NCBI RefSeq assembly: GCF_005048155.1
Contig: NZ_SUMB01000013.1
Span: forward strand, 186,001 to 250,000
Source: Streptomyces piniterrae
GTDB taxonomy: Bacteria; Actinomycetota; Actinomycetes; Streptomycetales; Streptomycetaceae
Length of the DNA: 64,000 nt
Reading direction: 5' to 3'
This document shows positions 17,797 through 28,000 of the stretch, piece after piece. Positions within the stretch are counted from its first letter, which is position 1, and each line of letters begins with the position of its first letter. The translations under genes and the position numbers were made by a program. The notes below the pieces were generated by a model. The model was not told the DNA's origin. It saw only the letters and a program-made list of their open reading frames with translations, and ran no database searches.

Positions 17797-17910
17797 GCGC
17801 GATCCCCTGAGTGAAGTGGGCGGTTGGCGGCCACGGACGCACGCAATCATGGTGACCGGCGCCGATGGACTCAGCAATACCGTGTGGGCGCGGCATCCGG
17901 GACACCTTTC

Positions 17911-17941
17911 GGGGCCGGAAACACGACAGATTTCCGGCCCC
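17911..17941. terminator. hairpin terminator downstream of the XRE gene
   Basis: A perfect inverted repeat has 11-bp arms, GGGGCCGGAAA and TTTCCGGCCCC, around a 9-base loop. It lies 44 bases beyond the XRE stop on the minus strand and upstream of the ImmA-like gene, so it probably ends XRE transcription. Confidence 0.65.
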
Positions 17942-17984
17942 TGGGCACGGGGCGCCCTGTTCGCTCGGTCAGGGCGGGGAAGCC

Positions 17985-18497
17985 CTAACCCTGGTTTTCT
18001 TCACTCCTGTTGGTGTCACCGTCGTCGACATCCGCTGGAGCGGGCAGGTGGTGGAGCCGCCGGGCTTCGTCGACCATGGTCAGCAGGACGTCGAGAGTCT
18101 GCGGCGAGAGCCCCTCGGCGCGCAGGGCGAGATTGCGCACCCTGGTGTCGCGCAGCGCGCCCAGCAGCTTGAGCTGCGAGTTCACCCGTTCCGCGACATC
18201 GTCGTTGAGGAAGTACTCCGAGGGGACGTCGAAGAACTGGGCCAGCACATCGAGCTGTTCCAGGGTCACATTGCGCTTTCGTCCGGTGGCCAGCTCCCAG
18301 AGATAGGTGCCGGAGATCGCTCCGCCGGTCGTTTCGCCGATCTCCCTGGCCAGCTTGGCGTAGCCAGGGCGCTTGCGCTCATCGGGATAGAGCGCGGTGA
18401 TGAGCTCGGTCAGCCGTTGGTCGATCCTTCTGACCGGGGGCTTATTCGCCGGGGACGAAGACGGTCTGTTCTTTTCCACCGTGCCCTCCTCGCTCAC
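17985..18497 (-). CDS. XRE-family transcriptional regulator
   Basis: A 170-residue DNA-binding protein. The helix-turn-helix lies around residues 43-85 (YAKLAREIGETTGGAISGTY with WELATGRKRNVTLEQLDVL after it), the pattern of XRE/Cro-like regulators. It is followed by FFDVPSEYFLND, the usual end of the domain, and a C-terminal helical part that may dimerise or sense a ligand. The GTG at 18497 gives the family length. It diverges from the SARP activator gene and may control it or the ImmA-like partner. No TTA codon was seen, unlike its neighbours. Confidence 0.8.
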   Translation of the reverse strand: MSEEGTVEKNRPSSSPANKPPVRRIDQRLTELITALYPDERKRPGYAKLAREIGETTGGAISGTYLWELATGRKRNVTLEQLDVLAQFFDVPSEYFLNDDVAERVNSQLKLLGALRDTRVRNLALRAEGLSPQTLDVLLTMVDEARRLHHLPAPADVDDGDTNRSEENQG

Positions 18498-19006
18498 TCG
18501 GAGAGGTCAACTCGGCTCCTCTGTCAGCTGATACGGCCGGATAGTACCCCGGAGCGGGGGTCGCCATCCGCCAGGGTTGACATGGCTTGACCGCCTCAGC
18601 GTATCCTCGGATGGATGATCGCCCGCTACTTTGGAGTGGGATTGCGAGAATTCTCCCCATGACCCCTTACCCATGTATGGCGAGGGCTTGAGGCCGCCGC
18701 ACGGTCCCAGGTGGCAGTGCGGCAACTCCTCGGCCCCAGGCGGACTTTGCTACAGCCGAGCACAACAAACGACCCACGCACCCCGTCCCCGGACGCCCTG
18801 ATCCCCCCCAGCTACCGACGCGTCGTCGACGGCGTTCCGCGACCGGCGAGCACACCTCGACCGTCGAGCCGTTCGGCCGGGGCCCGCGACGGGAATGCGC
18901 CGCCCCACTCCATACGGATCCCCGGCGGGTGCCGCCGGTATGGGTGGGTTCCGGACATGGTCCACACCCCCCAACCGTCCCTTCGGCTCACCCCACTGGA
19001 GACGCC
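18498..19006. promoter_or_regulatory. divergent intergenic region between XRE and SARP genes
   Basis: About 510 bases hold no convincing gene. Two TTGAC hexamers occur close together at 18577 and 18587, but no well-spaced -10 partner was found. The region must contain the promoters of the XRE regulator (leftward) and the SARP activator (rightward). I do not see the 11-bp TTGAGA repeat that marks other cluster promoters. Confidence 0.4.
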
Positions 19007-20968
19007 TTGTTCTTTCGTATCCTGGGATCACTCGAAGCATGTGTCGACGACGAGCCGCTCCCGTTACGGCGGAACCGTCAACTCACCATCCTCGCCCTGC
19101 TCCTGGTCAACGCCAACAAGGCCACCTCCATAGAACGGCTGGTCGAGGCGGTGTGGCACGGCCATCCTCCCAGGACGGCGGCCGCCCAGATCCAGACCTG
19201 TGTCTGGTCACTCCGCAAGACGCTGGTCGCCGCCGGCGCCCACAGCGGCCTGATCGAGACAAAGCCCTCCGGCTACACCCTGCATCTCGACGGCGAGCAG
19301 ATCGACACCATGGTCTTCGACCGGCTCGTACGGCAGGCACGCGCCACCGCCGGTCACGACGCCGCACTGGCCGTCTCCCTCTACCGGCAGGCCCTGCGGA
19401 TCTTCCGCGGCCCGGTCCTCCCCGAGATCAACAGCCCGGCGGTGCAGGCCGCCGCCGCCCAATGGGAGGAGCGCCGGCTCACCGTTCTGGAGGACTGCAT
19501 CGAAGGGGAACTCAAGGTCGGTGTGCACGGCGAGCTGGTCGCGGAGCTGACCGCGCTGGTCGAGGAACAGCCACTGCGGGAGAGGTTCTGCGGGCAGTTG
19601 ATGACCGCTCTGTACGGCGACGACCGGCGCGCCGAGGCGCTGGCGGCGTACCGGACCACCCGTCAGGCCCTGGTTCACCAACTGGGCCTCGAACCGGGGC
19701 CCCGCCTCCAGCAACTGCATCACAAGATCCTGACCGGGACGCTCCTGATCCCCACGGCCGCCACGGCACCGGTGAACCTGGCCACCGTTCCCGCCCAACT
19801 CCCCGCGCAGCCCGCGGACTTCGTCGGCCGGGAGGCGCTGATCGCCCGCGCGGTGTGCGTCCTCACGGCGGACGGCGACGGCCCGGAGCAGCACCCGCCG
19901 GGGGCGCCCCAGGGAGCCGTCCGCAGCTGCCAGTTCACCGGCAAGTGCGGGGCCGGCAAGACCGCACTCGCCTTACGGGTCGCCCACCAGGTGCGGGACC
20001 GGTATCCCGACGGGCAGCTCTACGCCGACCTCGCCGGCTCCCGGGCGGAGCCCGCCGACACCGCCGAGGTGCTGCGCGGCTTTCTGCACGCCCTCGGCGT
20101 CCCCGACGCACAGATCCCGGACGGCACCTCACAGCGGGCCGCTCTCTACCGCAGTGTGCTGGCCCGGCGCCGGGTGCTGGTCCTCCTCGACGACGCGGCG
20201 AGCAGCGAACAGATCCATCACCTGCTGCCCGGCGGGCCGCACGCCGCGGTCGTCCTCACCGGTCGCGCCGGCCTCACCGACCTGCCCGGATGCAGCCCCA
20301 TCGAGACGGATGTGCTGCCCGAGGACGATGCGGTGGCCCTGTTCACCACCATCGTGGGCAGCGCACGCGCGCAGGAGGCGCCCGGCGCCGTCCACCGGAT
20401 CGTCGCCCTGACCGGGCGGCTGCCGCTGGCGCTGCGGGCGGCCGGGGCGCGGCTCGCCGCCCGGCCGCATCTCTCCCTGGCCCGGTTCGCGGAGCAGTTG
20501 CAGGACCCTGAGCTGCGGCTCGATCAGCTCACCCAGGGCGGTCTCGACCTGCGCGAGCGGCTGACGCCGAGCATCCGGGCGCTGCCGAGCGATGCCCGCA
20601 CCCTGTGGTTCGTGCTGAGTCTGCTGCCGACACCCGACTTCCCCGCCTCGGTGGCGGCCGCTGTCCAGGGGGTGCCGCGGCCGCTGGCGGAGCGGCTGCT
20701 GGACGAGATGGTCGACCGCGGTCTGCTGGACATCGTGGCGGTGGACCATCTGGGGGCGGTGCGCTACCGGTTCCTCGAACTCATCGCGCTGTGCGCCCGT
20801 GAGCTCTTCGAGAGCGAGCTCCCGGAGCCGCAGCGTTCGGCGCTGTTCACCCGCGTCGCCGGGCCCCAGCCGAACCGGCCGCTGTCCCTCGCCCTGCCGG
20901 GCCCCTGCCGGCCGGCACTGCCAGGGCCGGCCGCGCCCGCCGGGGCGTTCAGTGCCGCGGCGCCCTGA
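19007..20968 (+). CDS. SARP-family transcriptional activator with NB-ARC domain (AfsR/RedD type)
   Basis: A 653-residue pathway-type regulator. Residues 1-90 form an OmpR-like winged helix (FRILGSLEACVDD ... LVEAVWHG ... VWSLRKTL). Residues ~95-245 form the bacterial transcriptional activation domain, ending in LGLEPGPRLQQLHHKIL. An NB-ARC-type ATPase follows, with a P-loop GKCGAGKTALAL near 315 and a Walker B-like VLVLLDDAAS. There is no long TPR tail. TTG 19007 is preferred because GGAG lies just upstream and the DNA-binding domain starts at once; GTG 18929 is an alternative. TTA codons at 19064-19066 and 19973-19975 predict bldA control. The gene converges with the C*-A NRPS gene, their ends overlapping by 20 bases. 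It is the likely activator of the cluster. Confidence 0.88.
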   Translation: MFFRILGSLEACVDDEPLPLRRNRQLTILALLLVNANKATSIERLVEAVWHGHPPRTAAAQIQTCVWSLRKTLVAAGAHSGLIETKPSGYTLHLDGEQIDTMVFDRLVRQARATAGHDAALAVSLYRQALRIFRGPVLPEINSPAVQAAAAQWEERRLTVLEDCIEGELKVGVHGELVAELTALVEEQPLRERFCGQLMTALYGDDRRAEALAAYRTTRQALVHQLGLEPGPRLQQLHHKILTGTLLIPTAATAPVNLATVPAQLPAQPADFVGREALIARAVCVLTADGDGPEQHPPGAPQGAVRSCQFTGKCGAGKTALALRVAHQVRDRYPDGQLYADLAGSRAEPADTAEVLRGFLHALGVPDAQIPDGTSQRAALYRSVLARRRVLVLLDDAASSEQIHHLLPGGPHAAVVLTGRAGLTDLPGCSPIETDVLPEDDAVALFTTIVGSARAQEAPGAVHRIVALTGRLPLALRAAGARLAARPHLSLARFAEQLQDPELRLDQLTQGGLDLRERLTPSIRALPSDARTLWFVLSLLPTPDFPASVAAAVQGVPRPLAERLLDEMVDRGLLDIVAVDHLGAVRYRFLELIALCARELFESELPEPQRSALFTRVAGPQPNRPLSLALPGPCRPALPGPAAPAGAFSAAAP

Positions 20969-23786
20969 CCGCACGTCCCGGGTCCTCGACGAGTCCCCGC
21001 AGCAGAACGTCGACCTGCTCTGCCGTCAGGTCGTGCACCGCGGGCCCGCCGCGCTGCTCGGCCGGCGGCTCTCCGGCGGCTCCGGTCGCCGGGGCGGCGT
21101 CGGCTCCGGGCAGCGCCCGGGTGTCGATCTTGCCGTTGTGGTTCCTGGGCAGTGACGGCAGGAATTCATAGCTGTCCGGCCGCATGTAGGGCGGCAGCCG
21201 GGCGTCGAGCCAGGAGCGCAGCCGCGCCGCGGTGAGCGGCCTGCCGTCGGCGGCCACCACGAAGGCGACCAGGCGCTCGGCACCAGTGCCGCCGCGGAGC
21301 CGGACGGCGGTCTCGGCGACCGCGGGGTGGTGCAGCAAGGCGCTCTCGATCTCGCCGAGTTCGACCCGGAAGCCGCGCACCTTGACCTGGTCGTCCGCCC
21401 GGCCCAGGACCTCCAGCCGGCCGTCCGGCCGCTGCCGGGCCCGGTCGCCGGTGCGGTAGACCCGGCTGCCGGGCGGCCCGTAGGGGTCGGGAAGGAACGC
21501 GTTCGCGGTGAGCGCGGGCCGGCCGAGGTAGCCGCGGGCGACCCCGGTACCGGAGATGCAGAGCTCGCCGGGGAGCCCCGGGGGCACCGGCCGCATGCCC
21601 TGGTCCAGGACGTACAGCCGGTAGTTGGGCAGCGGGCGTCCGATCGGCACGAGCGGCGCGGTCGCATCGGCGGAGGTGCAGGGATGCGCCGCGGCCCAGA
21701 CGGTGGCCTCCGTCGGTCCGTAGTCGTTGAGCAGGGTCGCGTCGGGGTGGCGAAACAGATGCTGTGCGACGAGCCGGGGCGGCAGGGGTTCGCCGCCGAC
21801 CGAGACGAACCGCAGCTCCGGCAGCCCGTCGTCCCCGCAGGACTCCTCCAGCAGGGTGTAGTACGAGGGGATCGAGTGGATGTGGCTGACCGGCCAGGCG
21901 GCGGCGAGCGCGGCGACCGCGCGCGGGTCGCGCACCTCGGCGTCGGTCGGCATGAGCAGTGTGCCGCCGCCGACGAGGGTCCAGTAGAGGCCGCTGGCCG
22001 CGCCGTCGAAGCACAGCGGCATGGTGAGGAGGTCGACCGTGGGCGGCGGTCCGCCGACCGCGCGGGCGGCGTTGGACAGCACCAGTGAGCGGTGGGAGAC
22101 GGCGACGCCCTTGGGGTCGCCGGTGGAACCCGAGGTGTAGATGACATATGCGAGGTTCGACGGGCGCGCGAGCGGCCGCGGGTCCGCCGCGCTGTGCCGC
22201 AGGACGTCCTCGCCGTCCAGGGCGACCGTGGTCACGTCGGCCAGGTCGGCCAGTCCGGCGAGCGCACGGCCGGCGCCCAGGAGAAGTCGGGCACCCGAGT
22301 CCCGTACGACATAGCGGATCCGCTCCTCGGGATAGGAGGGGTCCAGGGGCACATAGCCGGCTCCCGCCTTGAGCACCGCCAGCAGGGCGGTGAGCGCCTC
22401 GACGGAGCGGTCGGCGTACACCGCCACCACCGCTTCAGGACCTGCCCCCAGCTCGCGCAGGCGCCGGGCGGCGCGGTTGGCGCGCGCGTCGAGTTCGCCG
22501 TAGGTGAGTTGCCGGCCCCCGCAGACGACCGCGAGGCGTTCGGGGGTTCGCCGCGCGTGGGCCGCGATGAGTTCGTGGACGCAGGCGTCGGGGCAGTCCT
22601 GCTCGGGCCCCTGCCAGTCGGCGAGGACCTGGCGTCGTTCGTTGTCGGTCAGGGCGGTGAGCTCGGCGAGGCTCCGCTCGCGCGGCCAGCGGGCGCACAG
22701 CGAGATGAGCCGGTCGAGCAGCCGCCGGGCGTCGTGCGCGTCGATGGCGTCGGGGTCGTGGTCGAGCCGCAGGTGCCAGCCGTCGGGGTGCACCTGGAGC
22801 GAGAGGCCGAGGTCGCGGTCGGTCCAGCCGCTGTCCACGGCGAACTCGACGGCGTGCAGTCCCGGCGCCGCCAGTTCGCGGCCGTGGTGGTGCGCGTAGG
22901 TGAACAGCACGGGGCATTCGGCGGGGTCCGGGCGATCGGTGTCGCCGGTGTCCTCGGCGCGCAGTGCGCGCGCCAGGCCGGCGGTCAGGTCGTCGGTGGT
23001 CCCGCTGTCGGTCCAGCGCACCCGTACCCCCCGGGGTGCCGTCGGGGCCTGCGGTCCGGCACTGGCCGGTGCGTCGACCGCCACCGTCAGTTCGGGGGTG
23101 TCGCGGTAGCGCGCGAGCAGGGCGGTGAGGGCGGCCAGCAGCCCTTCGTACGGCTCGAAGCCGCGGGCCGTGCACCAGGCGGCGAAGTCCGCGGCGACGG
23201 ATATGCGGCGGGTCACCGACGCGGCGCGGTGGTTGCGCTCGGGCCGGCGCGGCGTGTCGGCCAGCAGGTTCAGCGGCGGTACGGGGCCGCGCCGCTCCCG
23301 CGCTGCGTTTCCCGCCGTGGCCCAGCCGTCCGGCAGCGTGGCGAGCAGCCGGTGCAGCCGGTCGTCACCGGGGCCCGCGCCCGGCCCGTCGGCCTGACGG
23401 GCGGTCAGCTCCAACAGCCCCTCGACGAACGGGAGCAGCTCTCCCTGGCCCATCGGCCGGTGGGCGGTGACCAGCAGGGCGTGCTCGGCCTCCGCCAGCC
23501 GCACAAGGCAGATCCGCAGGGCGTCGCCCCGCTCGTCCAGGGTCTGTGCCTCGCGCAGCGCGACGGCGCCCAACTCCCGGGACCGGTCGGCGGTGTGGCT
23601 CAGGTCGATGCGGCCGACCTCCGGGGTCCGGACGGGCCCGGATGCGCCAGGACCGGCGTGAGGGGCCTGACCGGCGGCCGCTGCCAGCCGGCCGAGGGTC
23701 GGCGGCAGCCCGGACGCGGAGCGATCGCCGGTGATGCGCCACGCCCAGCGGGCCGGCGGGGTGGCAGCGGGCTGCACGGACGACAC
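20949..23786 (-). CDS. NRPS: degenerate condensation domain plus adenylation domain, no carrier
   Basis: A 945-residue protein. Its first ~440 residues resemble a truncated condensation domain whose HHxxxDG motif is replaced by HRPMGQG (~108), so it is probably not catalytic. Residues ~450-920 are an intact adenylation domain with YTSGSTGDPKG, NDYGPTEATVW, YRTGDRAR and the NGKID lysine. Reading the specificity pocket by eye gives D-G-S-H-S-G-D-V-W-K, which matches no code I know. No LGGxSL carrier follows. The protein ends in a helix (LTAEQVDVLLRGL) like the tail of the C-A*-T protein. It is therefore an orphan A domain that must load a carrier in trans. GTG 23786 follows GGAGG. Confidence 0.85.
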   Translation of the reverse strand: MSSVQPAATPPARWAWRITGDRSASGLPPTLGRLAAAAGQAPHAGPGASGPVRTPEVGRIDLSHTADRSRELGAVALREAQTLDERGDALRICLVRLAEAEHALLVTAHRPMGQGELLPFVEGLLELTARQADGPGAGPGDDRLHRLLATLPDGWATAGNAARERRGPVPPLNLLADTPRRPERNHRAASVTRRISVAADFAAWCTARGFEPYEGLLAALTALLARYRDTPELTVAVDAPASAGPQAPTAPRGVRVRWTDSGTTDDLTAGLARALRAEDTGDTDRPDPAECPVLFTYAHHHGRELAAPGLHAVEFAVDSGWTDRDLGLSLQVHPDGWHLRLDHDPDAIDAHDARRLLDRLISLCARWPRERSLAELTALTDNERRQVLADWQGPEQDCPDACVHELIAAHARRTPERLAVVCGGRQLTYGELDARANRAARRLRELGAGPEAVVAVYADRSVEALTALLAVLKAGAGYVPLDPSYPEERIRYVVRDSGARLLLGAGRALAGLADLADVTTVALDGEDVLRHSAADPRPLARPSNLAYVIYTSGSTGDPKGVAVSHRSLVLSNAARAVGGPPPTVDLLTMPLCFDGAASGLYWTLVGGGTLLMPTDAEVRDPRAVAALAAAWPVSHIHSIPSYYTLLEESCGDDGLPELRFVSVGGEPLPPRLVAQHLFRHPDATLLNDYGPTEATVWAAAHPCTSADATAPLVPIGRPLPNYRLYVLDQGMRPVPPGLPGELCISGTGVARGYLGRPALTANAFLPDPYGPPGSRVYRTGDRARQRPDGRLEVLGRADDQVKVRGFRVELGEIESALLHHPAVAETAVRLRGGTGAERLVAFVVAADGRPLTAARLRSWLDARLPPYMRPDSYEFLPSLPRNHNGKIDTRALPGADAAPATGAAGEPPAEQRGGPAVHDLTAEQVDVLLRGLVEDPGRAVRAPRH

Positions 23787-23869
23787 GTGAAGTACCTCCA
23801 CTCTCTGCGGTTCGGTGGCGCGCCGGGCGAGGGGTCCGGGCAGCGGTCACGGGACGGTGCGGATGGCCG

Positions 23870-24925
23870 TCACAGGAGGACGCGGGCGGCGGGCTCCGCA
23901 CGCTGGGCGCGGGACTTGCGCAGGTCCCGGGTGACGACCGTCTTCTTCAGCCAGCGGTCCGTGCCGTCGAACCGCGCCCGGAACGCGCTCCGTCCGTGCA
24001 CCGCCCGGTAGTTGTCCACGACGAGCAGGTCCCCGGGTCCCAGGGCGACATCCACCAGGTGCGCCTCCAGCTGCTCGACCAGCGCGGACAGCGCCTCGGT
24101 GGCTTCCGTGTCGCCGGGCACGGCCGTCATGAACGCGGGGTCGACCCGCAGATAGGGGCGTTCGGTGCCGCCGAAGAGCACGGCGCAGGGCTCCGGCTCG
24201 TCCTGCATCACCTGGATGGGGTGGCGGCGTCCGCTGCCCCGGACCAGGCCGGCGGCCCGCCTGAGGTGTTCGGTGTCGGGCCGGATCAGGAAGCGAGGCT
24301 CGCGGAGCACCCGTATGACCTCGTCGCCGAGGGTGAGGGAGTCGATGCCGGCGATGCCGGTGGGTACCGCGTCATGGTTGCGCAGACCGGTCAGCAGCAG
24401 ATAGTCGCAGCGGTAGGGGTGGAAGCCGTCCTCGGTGTGCCACTCCAGCCGTACGGTGCCGTGGCCGCTCTGCTCGTTCTGCTCGGACGGCATCGGTACG
24501 ACGTTGTGGATGAGCCGACCCTCCTGCAGGGTGGACCAGCCGAACACCTCGCCCAGCATCCCGGCGACGAGCATCTGGTAGAGCTCGGCGTGCAGGGTGG
24601 AGGCGGGGTCGGGCTGGCACTCCCAGCTCAGCGGGGTGGGACCGATGGCGGCGTCGTCGACGCGCAGTCCGTGCAGGACGAGGGCGGCGGAGCTCTCGTG
24701 GCGCCGGAAGTCCTGGAGGGCGTCCACGATCCGCCGCGGCAGCCGCCAGGCGAGTCGGGGCGCGTCCCGCAGGAAGGTCTCGTCCTCGGCCGAGGGGTAG
24801 GTGTCGGCCAGTTCCCGGAGGAGCCCGGTGAGGAACCGGGCGTCGGTCTCCTCGATGTCGAGGTGCACGACGGTCGGCACGGCGGTGCCGTCCGTGCCCG
24901 TCGGCGCCTCGCGTGCTGTGCTCAT
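23870..24925 (-). CDS. Fe(II)/2-oxoglutarate oxygenase, clavaminate synthase/VioC-like
   Basis: A 351-residue oxygenase of the family that includes VioC, OrfP and AsnO, which beta-hydroxylate free Arg or Asn for peptide antibiotics. The metal ligands are in EWHTEDGFHPYRCDY (HxE) and NYRAVHGRSAF (distal His), and the 2-oxoglutarate-binding Arg is in ARFDGTDRWLKK. The LLLTGLRN block after HxE is also typical. The ATG at 24925 follows AGAGG. Set between two NRPS genes, it probably makes a 3-hydroxy amino acid. Arg is a candidate substrate given the acidic pocket of the downstream module, but that is inference. Confidence 0.85.
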   Translation of the reverse strand: MSTAREAPTGTDGTAVPTVVHLDIEETDARFLTGLLRELADTYPSAEDETFLRDAPRLAWRLPRRIVDALQDFRRHESSAALVLHGLRVDDAAIGPTPLSWECQPDPASTLHAELYQMLVAGMLGEVFGWSTLQEGRLIHNVVPMPSEQNEQSGHGTVRLEWHTEDGFHPYRCDYLLLTGLRNHDAVPTGIAGIDSLTLGDEVIRVLREPRFLIRPDTEHLRRAAGLVRGSGRRHPIQVMQDEPEPCAVLFGGTERPYLRVDPAFMTAVPGDTEATEALSALVEQLEAHLVDVALGPGDLLVVDNYRAVHGRSAFRARFDGTDRWLKKTVVTRDLRKSRAQRAEPAARVLL

Positions 24926-24982
24926 GGCGGGTACCTCTGTCTCTCACGGAGGGGTCGGGTACGTGTCGGGGCCGGGCCCGGA

Positions 24983-25022
24983 GCCCCGGGCCCGCCGGTG
25001 ACAGAGGTGGCGGGCCCGGGGC
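24983..25022. terminator. hairpin after the C-A-T-reductase gene
   Basis: Arms of 14 bp, GCCCCGGGCCCGCC and GGCGGGCCCGGGGC, surround a 12-base loop, 13 bases beyond the stop of the C-A-T-R gene. It may terminate or attenuate transcription before the oxygenase gene, making expression of the two downstream genes lower than that of the upstream NRPS genes. Confidence 0.6.
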
Positions 25023-25035
25023 GGCCGGCTGTCGA

Positions 25036-28000
25036 TCAGCCGTCGGCGGCGGCCGGTTCGGCGTCGGGGGCCGGGAGGAACCCGGTCTCGATCAGATAGC
25101 GGAAGCAGGAGTGCGCCCACGCCTCGTCCACCGGCGGGCACTCGATGCCCGAGCCCTCCAGGGCTTCGGTCAGCACACAGCACTCGTCCGCGGGATTGAC
25201 CCTCTTCTGGAGTTCGGGGTCGAGCGCGGCGTGCCGCATGGAGGCGACCCGCAGCATCGGTGTCATCGGGTAGAGGATGTGGTCCTGTTCGACGTCCAGG
25301 GCGCGCTGTCGTGCCTCTTCCTCGTCGATGACGTTGAGGGTGTAGCCGTAACTGCGCAGCCACTCGTAGCACTGCGACATGGTGGTCGGTTCGGGGTTGG
25401 TGATGTTGAAGTTCTTGCCGAAGTTCTCCTTGCGCAGTGAGGTGTAGACGATCGCCTCGGCGGTGTAGTCGACCGGCACGGCGTTGATGACGTCGTTGAA
25501 GAGCGGCAGCACGCCCAGGTCGAGGAAGCCCTTGAGGTAGACGTAGAGGTAGTCGGTGTGGTGGGACGCGCCGGTCCTGGTGTGGCCGGTGATCATCCAC
25601 GGGCGCTGGATGGTCACCGGAAGTCCGCGGTCCCTGGCCAGGGCGACGAGCTTCTCGGCGACCCACTTGGTGCGGGGGTAGCCGGTGGGGATGCGCTGGG
25701 GCTTCTCCGGCAGGTCCACCTCGGTGAAGGGCCGCTCGGCGCCGGTGCCCATGAACACATCGACGCTGGAGACGAAGTGGAAGGCCTTGACCCGGGTGCG
25801 GGTCGCCAGCCTCAGCAGCTCCTCCGTGCCGTGCACGTTGGCCGGCTTCATCGCCTCGTAGGGGAAGGTGAAGTTGACGATGGCCGCGCTGTGGTAGATC
25901 GAGTCGATGGTGCCGGCCAGTTCGTCGAAGGTCTCCCGGGAGAGGTCGAGGGACGGTTTGCCCAGATCGCCCACCACCGCGCGCAGCCGGTCCCGGTAGG
26001 AGTCGTCCCATGCCCGGTAGGTGCGCAGCACCTGCTCCAGGCGCTCCTGGGCGGCCTCGGTGCTCTCCGCGCGGATCAGACAGTGGACGGTGGCGTCGGT
26101 CCGGTGCATCAGCTCGACGACGAGGAACGCGCCGAGGTATCCGGTGGCGCCGGTGACCAGCACGTTCCGGGGTTCGAGGTAGTCGGCGTGCGGCAGGCCG
26201 TCCGGGCGGATGCCGGGGTCGAGTTTGACGTCCGCGAGCAGTTCGGCGACCTGCTGGGCGTAGAGCACCTCGCTGTCGACCTGGCCCTGCTTGCGCTGGT
26301 GGGTCTCGATGGTGCGGGCGATGCCCTCGACCGTGGGCACCCGGAAGATCTCGTCGATGGGCAGATCGACGTCGTGCTCCCGCGAGAGCCGGGCGGTGAG
26401 GCGGGCCACCAGCAGCGAGTTGCCGCCGAGGGCGAAGAAGCTGGCGGTGGCGCTGACCCGTTGGAGACCGAGTACGTCGCCGAGGGTCTCGGCGATGTCG
26501 GCCTCCAGCTGGGTGCGGGGCTCGATGTAGCCGCCGACGACGTTCTCCTCCGGGGACGGCAGCGCGGCCGTGTCGATCTTGCCGTGCCGGGTGAGCGGCA
26601 TCCGGTCCAGGCTGATGAACTGGGACGGGACCATGTAGTCGGGCAGTTCGGCGACGGCGTGGGCGCTGAGCGCCTCCTGGGTCAGCACCCGGCCGCCGAC
26701 CGGCACGACATAGGCGATCAGCCGCTGCAGGCCGGGCTGGTCCTCCCGCAGCCGCACCACGGCCTCGGTGACCAGCGGGTGGCGCAGCAGGACGTTCTCG
26801 ATCTCGGCGAGCTCCACCCGGAAGCCGCGGATCTTGACCTGGTCGTCGGCGCGGCCGAGGAACTCGATCGATCCGTCGCGCAGGTGGCGGGCGCGGTCGC
26901 CGGTGCGGTAGATGCGGTCGCCGGGCCGGGCGGAGAACGGGTCGGGCAGGAAGCGTTCGGCGGTGTCGCCGGGAAGGGCCGGGTAGCCGCGGGTGACGCC
27001 GTCGCCCGCGATGTAGAGCTCGCCGGTCAGGCCGGGCGGCACCGGGTTGAGGTGCTCGTCGAGCAGGTGGACGCGGGCGTTGGGCACCGGCCGGCCGATG
27101 GGCACCCGGGGCAGGTCCGCGTGTTCGGGCCGGCAGGTGTGGGCGGTGGCCCAGACGGTCGCCTCGGTCGGCCCGTACTCGTTGAACAGCGCCGCGTCCG
27201 GGGAGCGCCGGTAGTGCTCGGCGACCAGTGACGGTGGCAGCGCCTCACCGGCCAGGACACAGGCCCGTACGGAGTCGTGCGGGGACAGGTCGGTTTCCAG
27301 CAGGATGCTGTACTGCGAGGGCACACCGTCGACATGGGTGATCTCGTGGGTGCGGATCAGCTTGCCCAGCAGGCGGGGGTCGTAGAGCTCGCTGTCGTCG
27401 GGGAAGACGACGGTGCCGCCGCGGGTCAGGGTCCAGTACAGGCCGCCGGCCGAGGCGTCGAAGGTCAGCGGCGCCAGGACGAGGTAGCGCTCGGGCTGTC
27501 CGGCCGCCTCCATGACGGTCCGTGCGCTGGTGGAGGCCACGATCTGCCGGTGCTCGACGGCGACGCCCTTGGGGCGCCCTGTGGAGCCGGACGTGTAGAT
27601 CTGGTAGGCGAGATGGCGCGGGCCGACCCCGGTGGCGGGGTTGGCGGCCGGGACGGCGGGATCGGTGTCCGGGGTCGCCACCGTCGCGACGGTCCGGTCC
27701 AGCGCGGGCAGCGAGTCGAGGGCGGCACGGGATCCCACCAGGACGTCGATACCGGCGTCGGCCAGGATGTGGTTCAGCCGGTCGGCGGGGTAGGCCGGGT
27801 CGATCGGGACATAGGCGCCACCGGACTTCAGCACCCCGAGCAGGCCGACGACAGAGTCCGCGGTGCGGGGTACGGCGACGCCCACCCGGGTCTCGGGAGC
27901 CGTGCCGCGGGCGATCAGCTCGGCGGCGACGGCGTTGGCGCGGTCGTTAAGCTGACGGTACGTCAACTTCTGGTCGCCGGCGACGACGGCGGTGCCGTCC

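Noticed and set aside
18577-18607. TTGACA and TTGACC hexamers with TATCCT as a sigma-70-type promoter for the SARP gene.
   Set aside because: Spacers are 19 and 9 bases, both unsuitable, and the start codon is 400 bases away.
22092-24011. A 639-residue plus-strand frame opposite the C*-A and oxygenase genes.
   Set aside because: Antisense shadow with no recognisable motif.
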